This document shows, piece by piece, positions 26,392 to 35,736 of a stretch of 64,000 nucleotides of DNA. Within the stretch, counting starts at the first letter, position 1; each line of letters opens with the position of its first letter. The notes under the pieces are model-generated. The model made no database searches. It saw only the letters and a list, made by a program, of their open reading frames with translations, and was not told where the DNA came from. The position numbers and the translations under genes were made by a program. The DNA comes from Flavobacteriaceae bacterium CRH (GTDB lineage: Bacteria > Bacteroidota > Bacteroidia > Flavobacteriales > Flavobacteriaceae): the NCBI GenBank assembly GCA_001507425.1, contig LMAJ01000013.1:62001-126000 (forward strand), read 5' to 3'.

Positions 26392-27018
26392 TTAATTCGT
26401 CAACGCTACATATTCAAACAACATTTTTGGATTTTCGGCTTCTTTAATTAAGAAATGAGCAACATCGGTTCTTGAAATTTTTCCCACTTTCATTCCTTTT
26501 TGAAGTTCTGGCAATACTTTATAAGATGAAGTTTTATCTCCATTTGTAAGCATTCCGGGTCTAATAATTTCCCATTTTATATCACTTTTTACGATTAATT
26601 CTTCCATTATCGTTTTATCGATATATTGCTCTTTTAGGAATAATGAAATTACTGTTCGCATAAAAAAACTCAAATAATTTTTACTTTCTCCGGCTCCAAA
26701 ACCTGTAACGATCAGAACTGGCGAAGAATACTTTAATTCATCAGTCACGTTTATTAGTGTTTTTGCAATATCAGAAAATAGGGTATTTGCCTTTTTATTT
26801 TTTGTTCCAACGGTTATTAATACAGCATCAGAATTTTTTATGGCATTTTTTAAATCTGTTGGAGATGTTGCGCTGCCGTTTATCTTAATTAAATTTGGAT
26901 GATTTGGAATTTGATCTGTATTTGTCGATAATGCTGTTACCGTATGTCCTTTTTTTAGTGCTTGTACTACGGACTGTAAACCAATCCCGGCTCCGGCGCC
27001 TATAATTGCTATATTCAT
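26392..27018 (-). CDS. NmrA-like / atypical SDR NAD(P)-binding protein
   Basis: The start is taken at the ATG at 27018, which gives the usual MNIAIIGAGAGIGLQ Rossmann beginning; the longer frame to 27072 lies inside the upstream gene. The 208-residue product has the glycine-rich loop, a TALS strand-2 end, the LITVGT strand 4 and a REVIRPGMLTNG-like segment (WEIIRPGMLTNGDKTSSY), typical of atypical SDRs that act as NAD(P)H-dependent reductases or redox sensors. The tyrosine-lysine catalytic pair of classical SDRs is not evident. It starts one base after the stop of the phosphatase-like gene, so the two are translationally linked. Confidence 0.87.
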   Translation of the reverse strand: MNIAIIGAGAGIGLQSVVQALKKGHTVTALSTNTDQIPNHPNLIKINGSATSPTDLKNAIKNSDAVLITVGTKNKKANTLFSDIAKTLINVTDELKYSSPVLIVTGFGAGESKNYLSFFMRTVISLFLKEQYIDKTIMEELIVKSDIKWEIIRPGMLTNGDKTSSYKVLPELQKGMKVGKISRTDVAHFLIKEAENPKMLFEYVALTN

Positions 27019-27019
27019 T

Positions 27020-27826
27020 TTATTTTGTAGATTTAATTTGTAGATATTTTTTTGCAATACTTTTTGGTGCAACCAGTAAACTTTCGCTTCCCCATTTCCA
27101 TGGAGTTCCGGCTGTTGTCAGGATTTGGGCTCCGGCTTCTTTGGCAATAAGTAAACCGGCAATCCAGTTATAAGTATCGAGATCTTCCTGCACAAACAAA
27201 TCAATTCTGCCGGCGCCAACGTAAGCCAATTGCAAACCGTGTGGTCCATAATTTCTAATAATTCCAAAATTATCGAGTAGTTTCGTTACGGACGAACCAA
27301 TTTTTTCATTCAAATTATTGTTTGATTTTTCCTGATGACCGTATTCAAAAACAGCCAGCATCACTGCCAAATCTGTTTTGCGACTAAGGTGTAATGATTT
27401 GTCGTTCATAAAAGCACCTTCTCCGTCTTTTGCCCAAAACATTTCATTGGCTAAAGGATCAAAAATTACAGAAAAGAAAGGTTGTCCATTACGGATAAGC
27501 GCCAGATTTATAGTCCATCCTGCAATATGCTGAAGATATTGTATAGCGCCATCCATGGCATCACAAAGCCAGTATTCTTGTTGCTCTGCCGGATTTCTTT
27601 GTGAATCGGTGTCAAATTCGTCGCCAATATGCCAGGGAATATTTGGGAATTCCAGCGATAAATCTTCTTTTAAAGAACTCAGGCACAAAGTGTCGATATC
27701 TTCTAATTGTTTTAAAAGCTCATCCATAGTTTGTGGAATCGCATTTTGTTTATAGTCTTTTAAAAAGGCATCTCCCACTTTTCGTACCGCATTGAGAATG
27801 ATTGGGATATTGATTTCGTTTTGCAT
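27020..27826 (-). CDS. Inositol monophosphatase family protein with variant metal motif
   Basis: The 268-residue protein aligns with inositol monophosphatases: an N-terminal helical region, the metal site CDAMDGAIQYLQHIAGW (usual form D-P-(I/L)-DGT-NF), LIRNGQPFFSVIFDPLANEMFWA and the C-terminal DTYNWIAGLLIAKEAGAQI (usual (W)D-AAG-LI-EAGG). Both aspartates of the DxxDG motif are kept but the following Thr is replaced by Ala and the C-terminal Trp-Asp site reads TYNW. The first metal-binding Glu (usually GEE/GEES) is represented by HIGDEFDTDS. It may dephosphorylate a sugar or inositol phosphate, or have a changed activity. It is co-transcribed with the NmrA-like gene and follows an AraC gene. 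Confidence 0.85.
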   Translation of the reverse strand: MQNEINIPIILNAVRKVGDAFLKDYKQNAIPQTMDELLKQLEDIDTLCLSSLKEDLSLEFPNIPWHIGDEFDTDSQRNPAEQQEYWLCDAMDGAIQYLQHIAGWTINLALIRNGQPFFSVIFDPLANEMFWAKDGEGAFMNDKSLHLSRKTDLAVMLAVFEYGHQEKSNNNLNEKIGSSVTKLLDNFGIIRNYGPHGLQLAYVGAGRIDLFVQEDLDTYNWIAGLLIAKEAGAQILTTAGTPWKWGSESLLVAPKSIAKKYLQIKSTK

Positions 27827-27850
27827 ATCATTATAGTATTAATTACAATG

Positions 27851-27858
27851 CAAAGCTA
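27851..27858 (-). promoter_or_regulatory. Candidate -7 box before the inositol phosphatase-like gene
   Basis: On the minus strand TAGCTTTG matches TANNTTTG, 24 bases before the start codon at 27826. This would give the phosphatase/NmrA pair its own promoter downstream of the AraC gene. No well-spaced -33 box was found, which would fit an activator-dependent promoter. Confidence 0.4.
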
Positions 27859-27905
27859 GTTGGAGTATGGTTTTTAATGTAGTTTCAATGAAGGGAAGCA
27901 TAGTC

Positions 27906-28766
27906 CTAATCACGGAATTTTTTTCGAAATTCAAGAGGCGTAAGGTTGGTTACTTTTTTAAAAAGTTTTCCAAAATAAACCGGTTCATCATAACCCACTT
28001 CATAAGCAATTTCCTTGACGTTTTTATCTGTAAAATAAAGCAATCTTTTGGCTTCCATAATCGAGGCTTCCTGAATATGAATTGATACGGGGCTTCCGGT
28101 TAAGGATTTTACGGTATCATTTAAATGAGCCGCAGAAATAGAAAGTGCCGAAGCGTATTGTGCAGGCTGTTTCCAGGTTTTGAAATGCGCTTTTGTTAGT
28201 TTTATAAAAGTTTCCTTAATGATAATACTGCGGTTTTCTTTTTCTTTATCAACATATAAAGTAGAAACCAGTTCTCCGGAAATTAAACTTAAAAGGGCAT
28301 TTAATAAAAAATGGATACTTTTTTGCGTATAGTTATTTGTATTTTCTAACTGTACTTTTTCTATTAAATTCATTAGAATAGCAAGCTGCTGGCAAAAATT
28401 TGATTCGTGTTGAAGTAAAAATGGATTATCGATTTTAGTTTCTAAAAGCTGCAATATTTCTTTACTAACCAGCGAAGGATCAAAACTAATCATCCATCCT
28501 TTTGGATCTTTTACATCTATAATATGATGTACTTGTTCAGGAAATACACAAAGTAAGGCCGGAGCAGAAAATTCTACATTTTCAAAATCAATGTTTAATT
28601 GAAATGTTCCGTTTAAAGTGAACATTAATTGACAATGATTATCCCGATGTGGTTTCGAAATATCGTGTTCTTCAATTTCCCGATCTTCCATATTAACAAT
28701 GATAATTCCTGCCTTGGCGAGAGGCGAAAGTTCAAATTGTGTAATAGTTTGGTTTTGATTTTTCAA
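27906..28766 (-). CDS. AraC family transcriptional regulator
   Basis: The 286-residue protein has a cupin-like N-terminal sensor half (about 10-130, with HRDNHCQLMFTLNGTFQLNIDFE and LCVFPEQVHHI) and a C-terminal pair of helix-turn-helices (about 190-284: ALSISAAHLNDTVKSLTGSPVSIHI and KEIAYEVGYDEPVYFGKLFKKVTNLTPLEFRKK). It lies directly upstream of the phosphatase/NmrA pair on the same strand with 79 bases between, where a lone -7 box is found, so it is a candidate activator of that pair. The ligand is unknown. Confidence 0.9.
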   Translation of the reverse strand: MKNQNQTITQFELSPLAKAGIIIVNMEDREIEEHDISKPHRDNHCQLMFTLNGTFQLNIDFENVEFSAPALLCVFPEQVHHIIDVKDPKGWMISFDPSLVSKEILQLLETKIDNPFLLQHESNFCQQLAILMNLIEKVQLENTNNYTQKSIHFLLNALLSLISGELVSTLYVDKEKENRSIIIKETFIKLTKAHFKTWKQPAQYASALSISAAHLNDTVKSLTGSPVSIHIQEASIMEAKRLLYFTDKNVKEIAYEVGYDEPVYFGKLFKKVTNLTPLEFRKKFRD

Positions 28767-28903
28767 GATCAGAAAATAAAGTTTTAAAAGTAAAGCGTTT
28801 TATTACTTGCAAAAATAGAGATAAAAAAATAAGTTATTATTCAGTTTGTAAAAAGCACAAACAAATCCATTAGGATAATGAAGTTTTGTTATGTGGAGAC
28901 TAT

Positions 28904-28938
28904 AAAAAAAGCTGTATTTCACAAAATGCAGCTTTTTT
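28904..28938 (-). terminator. Terminator at the end of the heme-type uptake operon
   Basis: A long stem (AAAAAAGCTGTATTT with AAATGCAGCTTTTTT, one G-U pair) with a short loop lies 18 bases after the stop of the last lipoprotein gene. The A and T runs on both sides make it usable in both directions. Confidence 0.85.
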
Positions 28939-28955
28939 ATCAAAACGAATAAAGT

Positions 28956-29993
28956 TTATTTAACCGTTACAGTAAACTGGGACAGCGTATTGGCAGTTCC
29001 TCTGTAAAATCTCATCCTGTTGTATGTTCCCGCAGGAGTTCCGGAAGGTATTTTAAATACGCCTCTATATAGCGTAGTGCTAACAATTTCCACAGGATAA
29101 GTTACTGTAGGAGTAGTGCTGTTATACATTAAAACAGAGGTAACAGTATTCATCATACCGCCTCGTACCTCGAAATTTTCGCCTGCTTGTTTTTCAGCAA
29201 GAGTACCTACTAATTCAGCACTGAATGCGGTGGGCTCAGTAACAGTAATTTTAAATCTGTTTTCTACACTTGCATTCTGGAGAGTATAAATCCCATTTTT
29301 TACACGTAAATCATAAGTGCCCACAGGCATATCCTCAGGCAGAAAATAATATAGTCCGTAAACTGAAAAAGCTGTAGTTGATGTTGTTCCTAATGATCCG
29401 CCCAGATGAACAATTTCTGCTGTATATTCCGTTTTCTCATCAGCTGCAGCTACCAAATACACCCTGGTGTTTTCTACACTAAGCCACAAATTATCGATTG
29501 AATTTGTACTTCCGCCAAGCGCACTGTTAGTTAATCTCTGCAGTGAGCCTTTTGTAAAAGTCTGTGCGGCAGCATATGTCCATGTATTAGGCTCAATCTG
29601 TCTGAAATCTATTTTTAAGGTATATTTTTTTGTGGTTCCTGCTTTTGAGGTAACAGTGTAAACGGTACCGTCTTTAAAAGCAACTTCTGCGCCGGAAGCC
29701 GGTGAAATAACAGCCTCTGTTCCTAATACGATTTCAGGTTTGATTGTTGATGGAAGTGCGGTATTCACACTCCACGTAACTATAATATTTTCATCGGTAA
29801 TGGCTGCGCTGACAGTGTTATTTTCAGAATCTTTAAAGGTAAAAGTCTCAATCTGGGTGTAGCCGGGTACTTTTATAACATCGCCGGGAATTGTATTTAC
29901 TTTATCAATATATTCGGTATCGCAGGAAAAAAAGAATACTGATAAAAAAAGTAATCCAATTAAAAATATATTGGTATTGTTTTTTTTACTCAT
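28956..29993 (-). CDS. Putative surface lipoprotein with IPT/Ig-like domains
   Basis: The 345-residue protein has a lipoprotein signal ending in FFFSC (Cys24) followed by DTEYID, acidic residues that fit the Flavobacteriia surface-export signal for lipoproteins. The N-terminal half contains a cadherin-like/DUF5018-type unit (ITDENIIVTWSVNTALPSTIKPEIVLGTEAVISPASG, then a TVYTVTSKAGTTKKYTLKI strand). The remainder is beta-rich with IPT/TIG-like strands. I know no exact function. It is the last gene of the TonB receptor/HmuY operon, 238 bases after the preceding gene, and its N-terminal unit resembles the one in the lipoprotein at 30981-31724, so the two are probably related surface accessory proteins. 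Confidence 0.75.
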   Translation of the reverse strand: MSKKNNTNIFLIGLLFLSVFFFSCDTEYIDKVNTIPGDVIKVPGYTQIETFTFKDSENNTVSAAITDENIIVTWSVNTALPSTIKPEIVLGTEAVISPASGAEVAFKDGTVYTVTSKAGTTKKYTLKIDFRQIEPNTWTYAAAQTFTKGSLQRLTNSALGGSTNSIDNLWLSVENTRVYLVAAADEKTEYTAEIVHLGGSLGTTSTTAFSVYGLYYFLPEDMPVGTYDLRVKNGIYTLQNASVENRFKITVTEPTAFSAELVGTLAEKQAGENFEVRGGMMNTVTSVLMYNSTTPTVTYPVEIVSTTLYRGVFKIPSGTPAGTYNRMRFYRGTANTLSQFTVTVK

Positions 29994-30231
29994 GATTGTA
30001 TTGGTTATCTAATTTTTAAATGATTTTATTTTACTAATTTTGCCATCTATTAATAAATGGTCTTTTATATTTTTAAAATGCCTGTTTTTTAATGCTCACG
30101 GTAATTCAAAAAGCCGTTTGATAGTTCATGGGGTAATGATATGATATCAGTTATGCAGAGATCGCCGGTCAAGCTTTACTGCTCTACTTTAATTATTTCG
30201 TAATCCCATGTTTTTTTTAGACTTTAATAAT

Positions 30232-30915
30232 TTATAATACTCTTGTCCAGGTATAACTAATTGTACTGCTTGAAGATCCTGGAGTTACAGCTGTTACCCT
30301 AACTAAATAAGCTTCTGTTGCTGCTGAAGGACTTGTAATAGATTGCGAGTTAAGACTAGCAGGAACAGTATCTACAGCTTTCCATATTACAATAGCTTTT
30401 TCAGGTGTCATTATATGAGATGTAGGGTTGTAAGAATAATATCCTAATCCATAACTAGTTCCTGATATAGTTCCATTATAGCCTAAGACATTATAGATAT
30501 CTGCAGGTGCTGTGCCAAGATTAGCATTTTTAACGTCAATGGTACTTTTCCAGTCATTCCAGAAATCGCATTCAGCATCTAATTCTACTGTACCAACATA
30601 CCAGTGATCGGTATTGCTTACAGGGCGTATTGAGGCACCATAAATGCCTTCCCATTGTACATTTACACTGCCAATTGTAGCAGCTACCGGAGTCCAGTTA
30701 GCATCTACAGATGATGGCGCCTGCCATCTGGCAACAGTTACGGATGTTGAAGTTGAGGAACAGATTTCTGCCAGGGCTGTTTTTGCAGTTTTATTTGTAA
30801 CCTGCTGTTCCTGCGCATTTGCAAGTTCTTGTGAGTCGGCAGTCTGGTCTTCTGTACTGCATGATGTAATTGAAATAGCAGCTAATGCTAAAAATGATAA
30901 GATTATTTTTTTCAT
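30232..30915 (-). CDS. Putative lipoprotein of unknown function
   Basis: I do not recognise the family. The 227-residue protein has a lipoprotein signal (MKKIILSFLALAAISITSC, Cys19) followed by STEDQTADS, an acidic stretch fitting surface export. After a low-complexity Gln/Ala/Thr linker there is one compact domain of about 170 residues rich in Trp and Tyr (VQWEGIYG, DHWYVGTVELDAECDFWNDW, GLGYYSYNP), with the pair Cys52 and a second Cys in DAECDFW that could form a disulfide. It is inside the heme-type operon between two other lipoproteins. Aromatic-rich surface and location suggest a ligand-binding accessory protein; this is inference only. Confidence 0.7.
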   Translation of the reverse strand: MKKIILSFLALAAISITSCSTEDQTADSQELANAQEQQVTNKTAKTALAEICSSTSTSVTVARWQAPSSVDANWTPVAATIGSVNVQWEGIYGASIRPVSNTDHWYVGTVELDAECDFWNDWKSTIDVKNANLGTAPADIYNVLGYNGTISGTSYGLGYYSYNPTSHIMTPEKAIVIWKAVDTVPASLNSQSITSPSAATEAYLVRVTAVTPGSSSSTISYTWTRVL

Positions 30916-30980
30916 AATGATATATTTTAATAGATTAATTTGCTTCTTTCATTACCCGAGCAGAAAAGACAGGCATTTTT

Positions 30981-31724
30981 TTATTTTGTAAATCGGATTG
31001 GGTACTTCATTTTAGCTGTCAGATTATAGCTTTCCATCTGTATCCAGTAATCAGTATTGGCTTCTAAGGTGATATCAGCAATAGCGCCTCCAAAAGAATA
31101 TTTTCCAGAAAAACTAAAAAGATCCAGCCCGTCGTTATACTGCTGAAACTGCCATTTTTTATTTCCCTGTGCATCTACTGCATATACTTTAGTTACTTCA
31201 TAGGAAGGAATGAAATTTTCTCCTTTTAAAGACAGCGAAGCTGATACTGCTACAGAATAAGTACTCGTTTCAGTTGATAATTCATTTAAAACCAGTTTTG
31301 GCTGCTGGATTACAACCTTGACAGTATATATGGCTGTAGATCCGTCTGCTGCTTTTGTAGTATACAGAAAAGGAGTTTTGGCAAATACAGGAACCAGCTC
31401 TGTCGCGGCAGGAGAAATGGTCGTTTTTTCAGGAAGCGCTATAGCAGTTTCCAGATATTCATATTGGTAGTAAGACGGCAGATAAACCGTTATAGTCCTG
31501 TCCAGATTATTAACAGCGCTGTAAATAGCCTGTTCTTCGCCAGGATTTGTTACTTTAAAAGATATAATTCGTCTGGCATCAAGATCAGTAATGATTTCTG
31601 TAACAGGATCTTCTTGAACATCTGTCCATCTTTCTTCTTCATTATCGCATGAAGTTAAGAGACTAAAAAGTGCAAATGAAGTAAAAAACAGGGTAGTTTT
31701 TAATTTGGGAATTTTAATATTCAT
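30981..31724 (-). CDS. Putative surface lipoprotein of the heme-type uptake operon
   Basis: The 247-residue protein has a lipoprotein signal ending in LLTSC (Cys26) and the acidic export tag DNEEERWTD. The first half is a beta-sandwich-like unit with ISFKVTNPGEEQAIYSAVNNLDRTITVYLPSYYQYEYLETAIALPEKTTISPAATE and a TAIYTVKVVI strand, similar in kind to the N-terminal unit of the lipoprotein at 28956-29993. The second half is another beta domain ending in YWIQMESYNLTAKMKYPIRF. No catalytic or heme-ligand motif could be assigned. It follows the HmuY-family gene by 14 bases, so it is co-transcribed and probably works at the cell surface with the receptor. Confidence 0.75.
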   Translation of the reverse strand: MNIKIPKLKTTLFFTSFALFSLLTSCDNEEERWTDVQEDPVTEIITDLDARRIISFKVTNPGEEQAIYSAVNNLDRTITVYLPSYYQYEYLETAIALPEKTTISPAATELVPVFAKTPFLYTTKAADGSTAIYTVKVVIQQPKLVLNELSTETSTYSVAVSASLSLKGENFIPSYEVTKVYAVDAQGNKKWQFQQYNDGLDLFSFSGKYSFGGAIADITLEANTDYWIQMESYNLTAKMKYPIRFTK

Positions 31725-31738
31725 GATAGTGGAGTTGG

Positions 31739-32542
31739 TTATTTAATTTCAAATTTTGTACTTCCTGCAGGCACCATCACATAATCAAAAGTATAGTACA
31801 TGTGAGGGGTATCTTTAAACCATTCTGCTGGAGTATAAACATCTTTATAAACCGAAATCATTTTAATTTTGGCGTAATTCCCATTTGCAGTTTTCAGAAT
31901 TATAGTTCTTGCAGGAATAGTTGTTCCGTTCTTAATTTTAATAGGTTCTCCAAGTGCGTAGGCCACGTGAGCCTTCTGCGGATCAGTTCCATCGGTTACC
32001 ACTTCACCACCAAAATCGTATAAATACCATCCCACTCCGTTTCCAAACGATCCGGCATCATCTGTTCCAATAAGATCAATACCTGTTTTAAATTCACTAT
32101 CAGCGGGAATATCAACTACGTCGTTAAAAGGTTTAGTAACAATTGCAATTCCGCCGGAACCGCCTGCCAGATAACCGTTGTTTTGGGAGTTAGCACCATT
32201 ATTTCCGGATAAAAAACTAGCATAAAGTCCGCCAAAAGCAAGATCCCATTTTTTTGTTTTTTTATAAGATCCTTCTACGGCTTTATTTTCTTCAAGGCTG
32301 TAATATAAAGTTGACGATGGAGCAGTAGGATTTTCATCTGAAGTGCTTCCCTGATAATTTTTTACATGCAGTACTTTATAATACAAACCAGCATCTGGTA
32401 TTTCTGTATCCGGATTTTCTTCATTTCCGTTTTCTTCAGCAGATTTATCATCAGAGGAGCATGCTGCAAGTACTGTAGCCATAAATAAAACGGCTAATAT
32501 TGTACGTGGAATTTTTATCAGTAAGGCTTTAATTTTTTTCAT
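31739..32542 (-). CDS. HmuY family lipoprotein (first of two)
   Basis: The 267-residue protein has a lipoprotein signal ending in LAAC (Cys28) and the tag SSDDKSAEEN, very close to the F. johnsoniae surface-lipoprotein pattern. The rest follows the HmuY layout: YYSLEENKAVEGSYKKTKKWDLAFGGLYASFLSGNNG, a GGIAIVTKPFNDVVDIPADSEFKTG segment, GVGWYLYDFGG, then PARTIILKTANGNYAKIKMISVYKD and a final YYTFDYVMVP strand. P. gingivalis HmuY captures heme and passes it to the TonB receptor HmuR. The heme-ligand histidines cannot be identified with confidence. It is 9 bases after the second HmuY gene's stop in the same operon. Confidence 0.88.
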   Translation of the reverse strand: MKKIKALLIKIPRTILAVLFMATVLAACSSDDKSAEENGNEENPDTEIPDAGLYYKVLHVKNYQGSTSDENPTAPSSTLYYSLEENKAVEGSYKKTKKWDLAFGGLYASFLSGNNGANSQNNGYLAGGSGGIAIVTKPFNDVVDIPADSEFKTGIDLIGTDDAGSFGNGVGWYLYDFGGEVVTDGTDPQKAHVAYALGEPIKIKNGTTIPARTIILKTANGNYAKIKMISVYKDVYTPAEWFKDTPHMYYTFDYVMVPAGSTKFEIK

Positions 32543-32551
32543 TGGATTGTA

Positions 32552-33271
32552 TTATTTTGTGTTTAAATTTTTGCTTCCGTCAGCCTGAACATAATATCTA
32601 AAAGTAAAATAAGGTGCCGGCCAGTTAAGATCTGTTACTGCAGGAGGATTGCCTTTGTAAGCATTTACAAGTTGTAGTTTTGCGTATTTTCCATTCGGAA
32701 GTCTTATGGCATAAGTACGGTCAGGAATAGCCTGCATGATATGACTGCTTAAACTGTAATAGAACCATCCGGCAGAACTTGCAGAAGATGCCCATCCAAT
32801 TTTAGTAATTTCACTACTATCAAATTCAGTATCGGATGGAGCCTGAGTTACATTTTTATAAGCATCATTAATCAGTATTACGGCTGTATTTTCAGCAGCT
32901 CCTTCATAACCCGGATTGTATTGATATTTGGCATTATTGATAAAAACCTCACTGTTATATGGTCCGGTAAAAGCAATATCCCAGTCTGCCGTTTTCATAT
33001 ATTGTAAAGAATCTGCTTTGGTATGAAGCCAGATTTGTTTTTGATCGCTGAAACGAAAAAGAAAAGTATGAAAGCTTCTTTGTTCTTTTCCATCTGTACC
33101 ATCGCCCATAGAAGCTCCGGTATCTCCGGCAAGATCACTAACGACTGTACTTTTGCCATCTTGCAGTGTGGCAGTAGTATCTTCTTCATTACTGCTGCAC
33201 GCGATAACGGTAATCGCTGTAAGGATAAGCAGTAATGAATGCCATTTTTTTATTGTTTTGTTTGTTGTCAT
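32552..33271 (-). CDS. HmuY family lipoprotein (second of two)
   Basis: The 239-residue protein carries a lipoprotein signal ending in VIAC (Cys25) and an acidic tag (SSNEEDTT). Its body repeats the HmuY pattern: FRFSDQKQIWLHTKADSLQYMKTADWDIAFTGPYNSEVFINN, AVILINDAYKNVTQAPSDTEFDSS, GWFYYSLSSHIMQAIPDRTYAIRLPNGKYAKLQLVNAYKG and a C-terminal YFTFRYYVQADGS. It lies 25 bases after the TonB receptor gene, directly comparable to the hmuR-hmuY pair of P. gingivalis. Two diverged HmuY-type proteins in one operon suggest either two ligands or a relay. Confidence 0.88.
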   Translation of the reverse strand: MTTNKTIKKWHSLLLILTAITVIACSSNEEDTTATLQDGKSTVVSDLAGDTGASMGDGTDGKEQRSFHTFLFRFSDQKQIWLHTKADSLQYMKTADWDIAFTGPYNSEVFINNAKYQYNPGYEGAAENTAVILINDAYKNVTQAPSDTEFDSSEITKIGWASSASSAGWFYYSLSSHIMQAIPDRTYAIRLPNGKYAKLQLVNAYKGNPPAVTDLNWPAPYFTFRYYVQADGSKNLNTK

Positions 33272-33296
33272 TTGGGAATATTTAAAGTTTATTAGT

Positions 33297-35681
33297 TTAT
33301 TGGTCTTTAAAGAAGCGATAACTTATGCCCACGAGGAGTATTCTTCCGGGCTGTCCGGGCATTAAAGGATCGGTGTAGTTAAAAATATTATCGGCAGTAA
33401 ACCTGATACTGAGATGATTGTTGAGTAGTTGTTTGTCTAAACTTGCATTAGTCAGAAAATAATCTTTTACAAAAATGTCGTATTTATCTATAAACTGGTT
33501 TCCGTTACGGTCACCAAAAGGATATTTTCCTCTAAAGTTTACCCTGACATTGGCATTGATTTTCCACGGATCATAGCGATAAAAAACAGAAGCATTGGCC
33601 ATGTGGCGCGAACGGTTTTCAATTCCCCAATAATCAGATGGGCGTGGTGCATAAGAGTTTCCCGTTGCCGGATCGTGTATGTTTTGGCTATAAGGCCATT
33701 TTCCTGCCCTGATGCTGTCTTTGACACTTAAATCTTTTGCAATTAAGTATTGATAACCAACACTTATTTCCATATTTTTTAATGGACTCAATTTCAAGGC
33801 AAGCTCAAATCCTTTGTTGACTGCTTGAGGCAGGTTTTGATAGGTATAAATAATTCGGTTATTGGTACCAGTAGCTACTTGTACGCTGTTAATTTGATTT
33901 GTTATTTTATGATAAAAAACACTTCCCTCAACTTTAAAAGTTTTTGAAGGTTCCAGAACCAAACCGGCATTATAAGAGGTACTTTTTTCGGCCTGCAAGT
34001 TTCCTGCTGTCTGATTTAGAACATATTGTCTTATTTCGCTGATCTGCCCATCTTGTTGTAACTGTTGTAGTGTAGGGGAGAGCACAGCATTGCCAATAAC
34101 CAGATAATTGCTGCTGGGATTATAAAACACAAGGTAATTTGTCTTGAAATCCGGCGCTTTAAAACCTGTTCCGATGCCTGTTTTAAATGTTATTTTTGGT
34201 GTTATAAAATACTGAAGCCCAAAACTGGGATTCAGTCTTCCTCCAAAATTATTGGTATGATCGTATCGTAATCCGCCAACGGCTTTCAATTTTTGAAAAG
34301 GGTTCCATTCGCCCTGAATGTAAGAGAAAAAAGTTTCTAATGAATTAACACCGGTGAGTGCAACATCATTCATATTTTCGATACTTCCGCCAATACCACC
34401 AACCAGCTGATATGAATTGTTATTGCTGTAGGAGAACTGTTGTTCAACCCGATGTAATGTCTGTTTAAAAACATCCTGACTTGTTGTGCTATTGTTTTGC
34501 TGCCACGCAACGCTCATATCTGCCGTATAATGCGTGAGATAATATCTGGTAATACTTCTAAAATTACTATTAAAGCGATGATCAAATGAGAGTGAAAGAT
34601 TAAGATCCTGTTCGTCCTGATTATCGCCGGATATATGACCGAGTCCAAAATCTTTCTGCATAAAAGAACGGCGCAATCCGTAACGCCCGCTTAAACCAAG
34701 AAAACTATTTTCACTTACCTGATAACGCGATCGTCCCTGCAAACTATAATTGTCATAAGGCGGAGATGTCGTACCTTGAATGTATTTAGAATTGGTGTTG
34801 TAACCGTCTGTTCTGTAATAGTTAGCGGCAATATTAGAGGTTCCTTTATTTTGTAAAAAAGGTGTTTCTCCTTCGAGTGTTGCATCAATTATACTTAATG
34901 ACCCATAACTTAGAGAAGCCTGAATTTGCGGATCAACAACTCCGTGACGGGTAATAATATTAATTGTTCCTCCAAGTGCTTCGCTTCCATAAAGGCTTGA
35001 AGATGCGCCTTTAATAATTTCAATACGTTCGATATTGGATACACTAATTCGAGAAAGATCAAAATTGCCATTATTTCTTCCAACCATTGGCTGGCCGTCT
35101 ATCAAAACCATAATATATTCACTGCCAAATCCCTGCATTTGGACCCCAACAGATCTTGCTCCGCCACTGATATTATTTACAATAGCAATTCCGGTTTGTT
35201 CTTTTAATATTTCATCAAGTCTTCTGCTTCCCATAAGTTCTATGGTTTTGCGATCTATTATTGTTACAGGCATTGCGCTATATTGCGCATTAACCAAGGT
35301 TTCGGGATTGTTTTTTACAGTACGACTGGTTACATTAACTTCTTTAAGATCTATACCGGACTCCATTTTTATATGAAGCGGTTGAATCGTTTGCCCGTTT
35401 AAAGTAATCTCTTCTATGTAATCTTTAAAACCCATAATAGTGATTGTGATGGTGTAAGTTCCATTCGATAATCCTGAAAATGAAAAATGGCCTTTGCTAT
35501 CAGATATTGCACTTTTACCAGAAGGTTCTAATACTATTTTTGCTTGAGATAACGGATTTTTAGAATCATAAATTAAACCGCTTATGACATTGTTGTTTTG
35601 TGCCTGAACCAGACTAATGGATAATAGAATAAAACCCGTAATAACCTTTTTAACAGAATTGGAAGTGCTTATATTTTTCAT
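33297..35681 (-). CDS. TonB-dependent outer membrane receptor, HmuR-like
   Basis: The 794-residue protein has a signal peptide (cleavage near LVQAQ), a carboxypeptidase-regulatory-like domain (about 32-110), a plug (about 118-245: MPVTIIDRKTIELMGSRRLDEILKEQTGI, LIDGQPMVGRNNG, IERIEIIKGASSSLYGSEALGGTINIITR) and a 22-strand barrel ending in an aromatic-rich strand. The barrel contains FKAPDFKTNYL and AGNLQAEKSTSYNAG, equivalents of the FRAP and NPNL loops that bind heme in HmuR/HemR-type receptors. The two HmuY-family genes follow at once. Together these make heme, or heme bound to a protein, the likely cargo. A Fur-like palindrome precedes the gene. Confidence 0.9.
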   Translation of the reverse strand: MKNISTSNSVKKVITGFILLSISLVQAQNNNVISGLIYDSKNPLSQAKIVLEPSGKSAISDSKGHFSFSGLSNGTYTITITIMGFKDYIEEITLNGQTIQPLHIKMESGIDLKEVNVTSRTVKNNPETLVNAQYSAMPVTIIDRKTIELMGSRRLDEILKEQTGIAIVNNISGGARSVGVQMQGFGSEYIMVLIDGQPMVGRNNGNFDLSRISVSNIERIEIIKGASSSLYGSEALGGTINIITRHGVVDPQIQASLSYGSLSIIDATLEGETPFLQNKGTSNIAANYYRTDGYNTNSKYIQGTTSPPYDNYSLQGRSRYQVSENSFLGLSGRYGLRRSFMQKDFGLGHISGDNQDEQDLNLSLSFDHRFNSNFRSITRYYLTHYTADMSVAWQQNNSTTSQDVFKQTLHRVEQQFSYSNNNSYQLVGGIGGSIENMNDVALTGVNSLETFFSYIQGEWNPFQKLKAVGGLRYDHTNNFGGRLNPSFGLQYFITPKITFKTGIGTGFKAPDFKTNYLVFYNPSSNYLVIGNAVLSPTLQQLQQDGQISEIRQYVLNQTAGNLQAEKSTSYNAGLVLEPSKTFKVEGSVFYHKITNQINSVQVATGTNNRIIYTYQNLPQAVNKGFELALKLSPLKNMEISVGYQYLIAKDLSVKDSIRAGKWPYSQNIHDPATGNSYAPRPSDYWGIENRSRHMANASVFYRYDPWKINANVRVNFRGKYPFGDRNGNQFIDKYDIFVKDYFLTNASLDKQLLNNHLSIRFTADNIFNYTDPLMPGQPGRILLVGISYRFFKDQ

Positions 35682-35736
35682 TTATTATTAATATGCTAAT
35701 TGCCTTTTCAGGTGAGAATAATATTGACTACTATTC

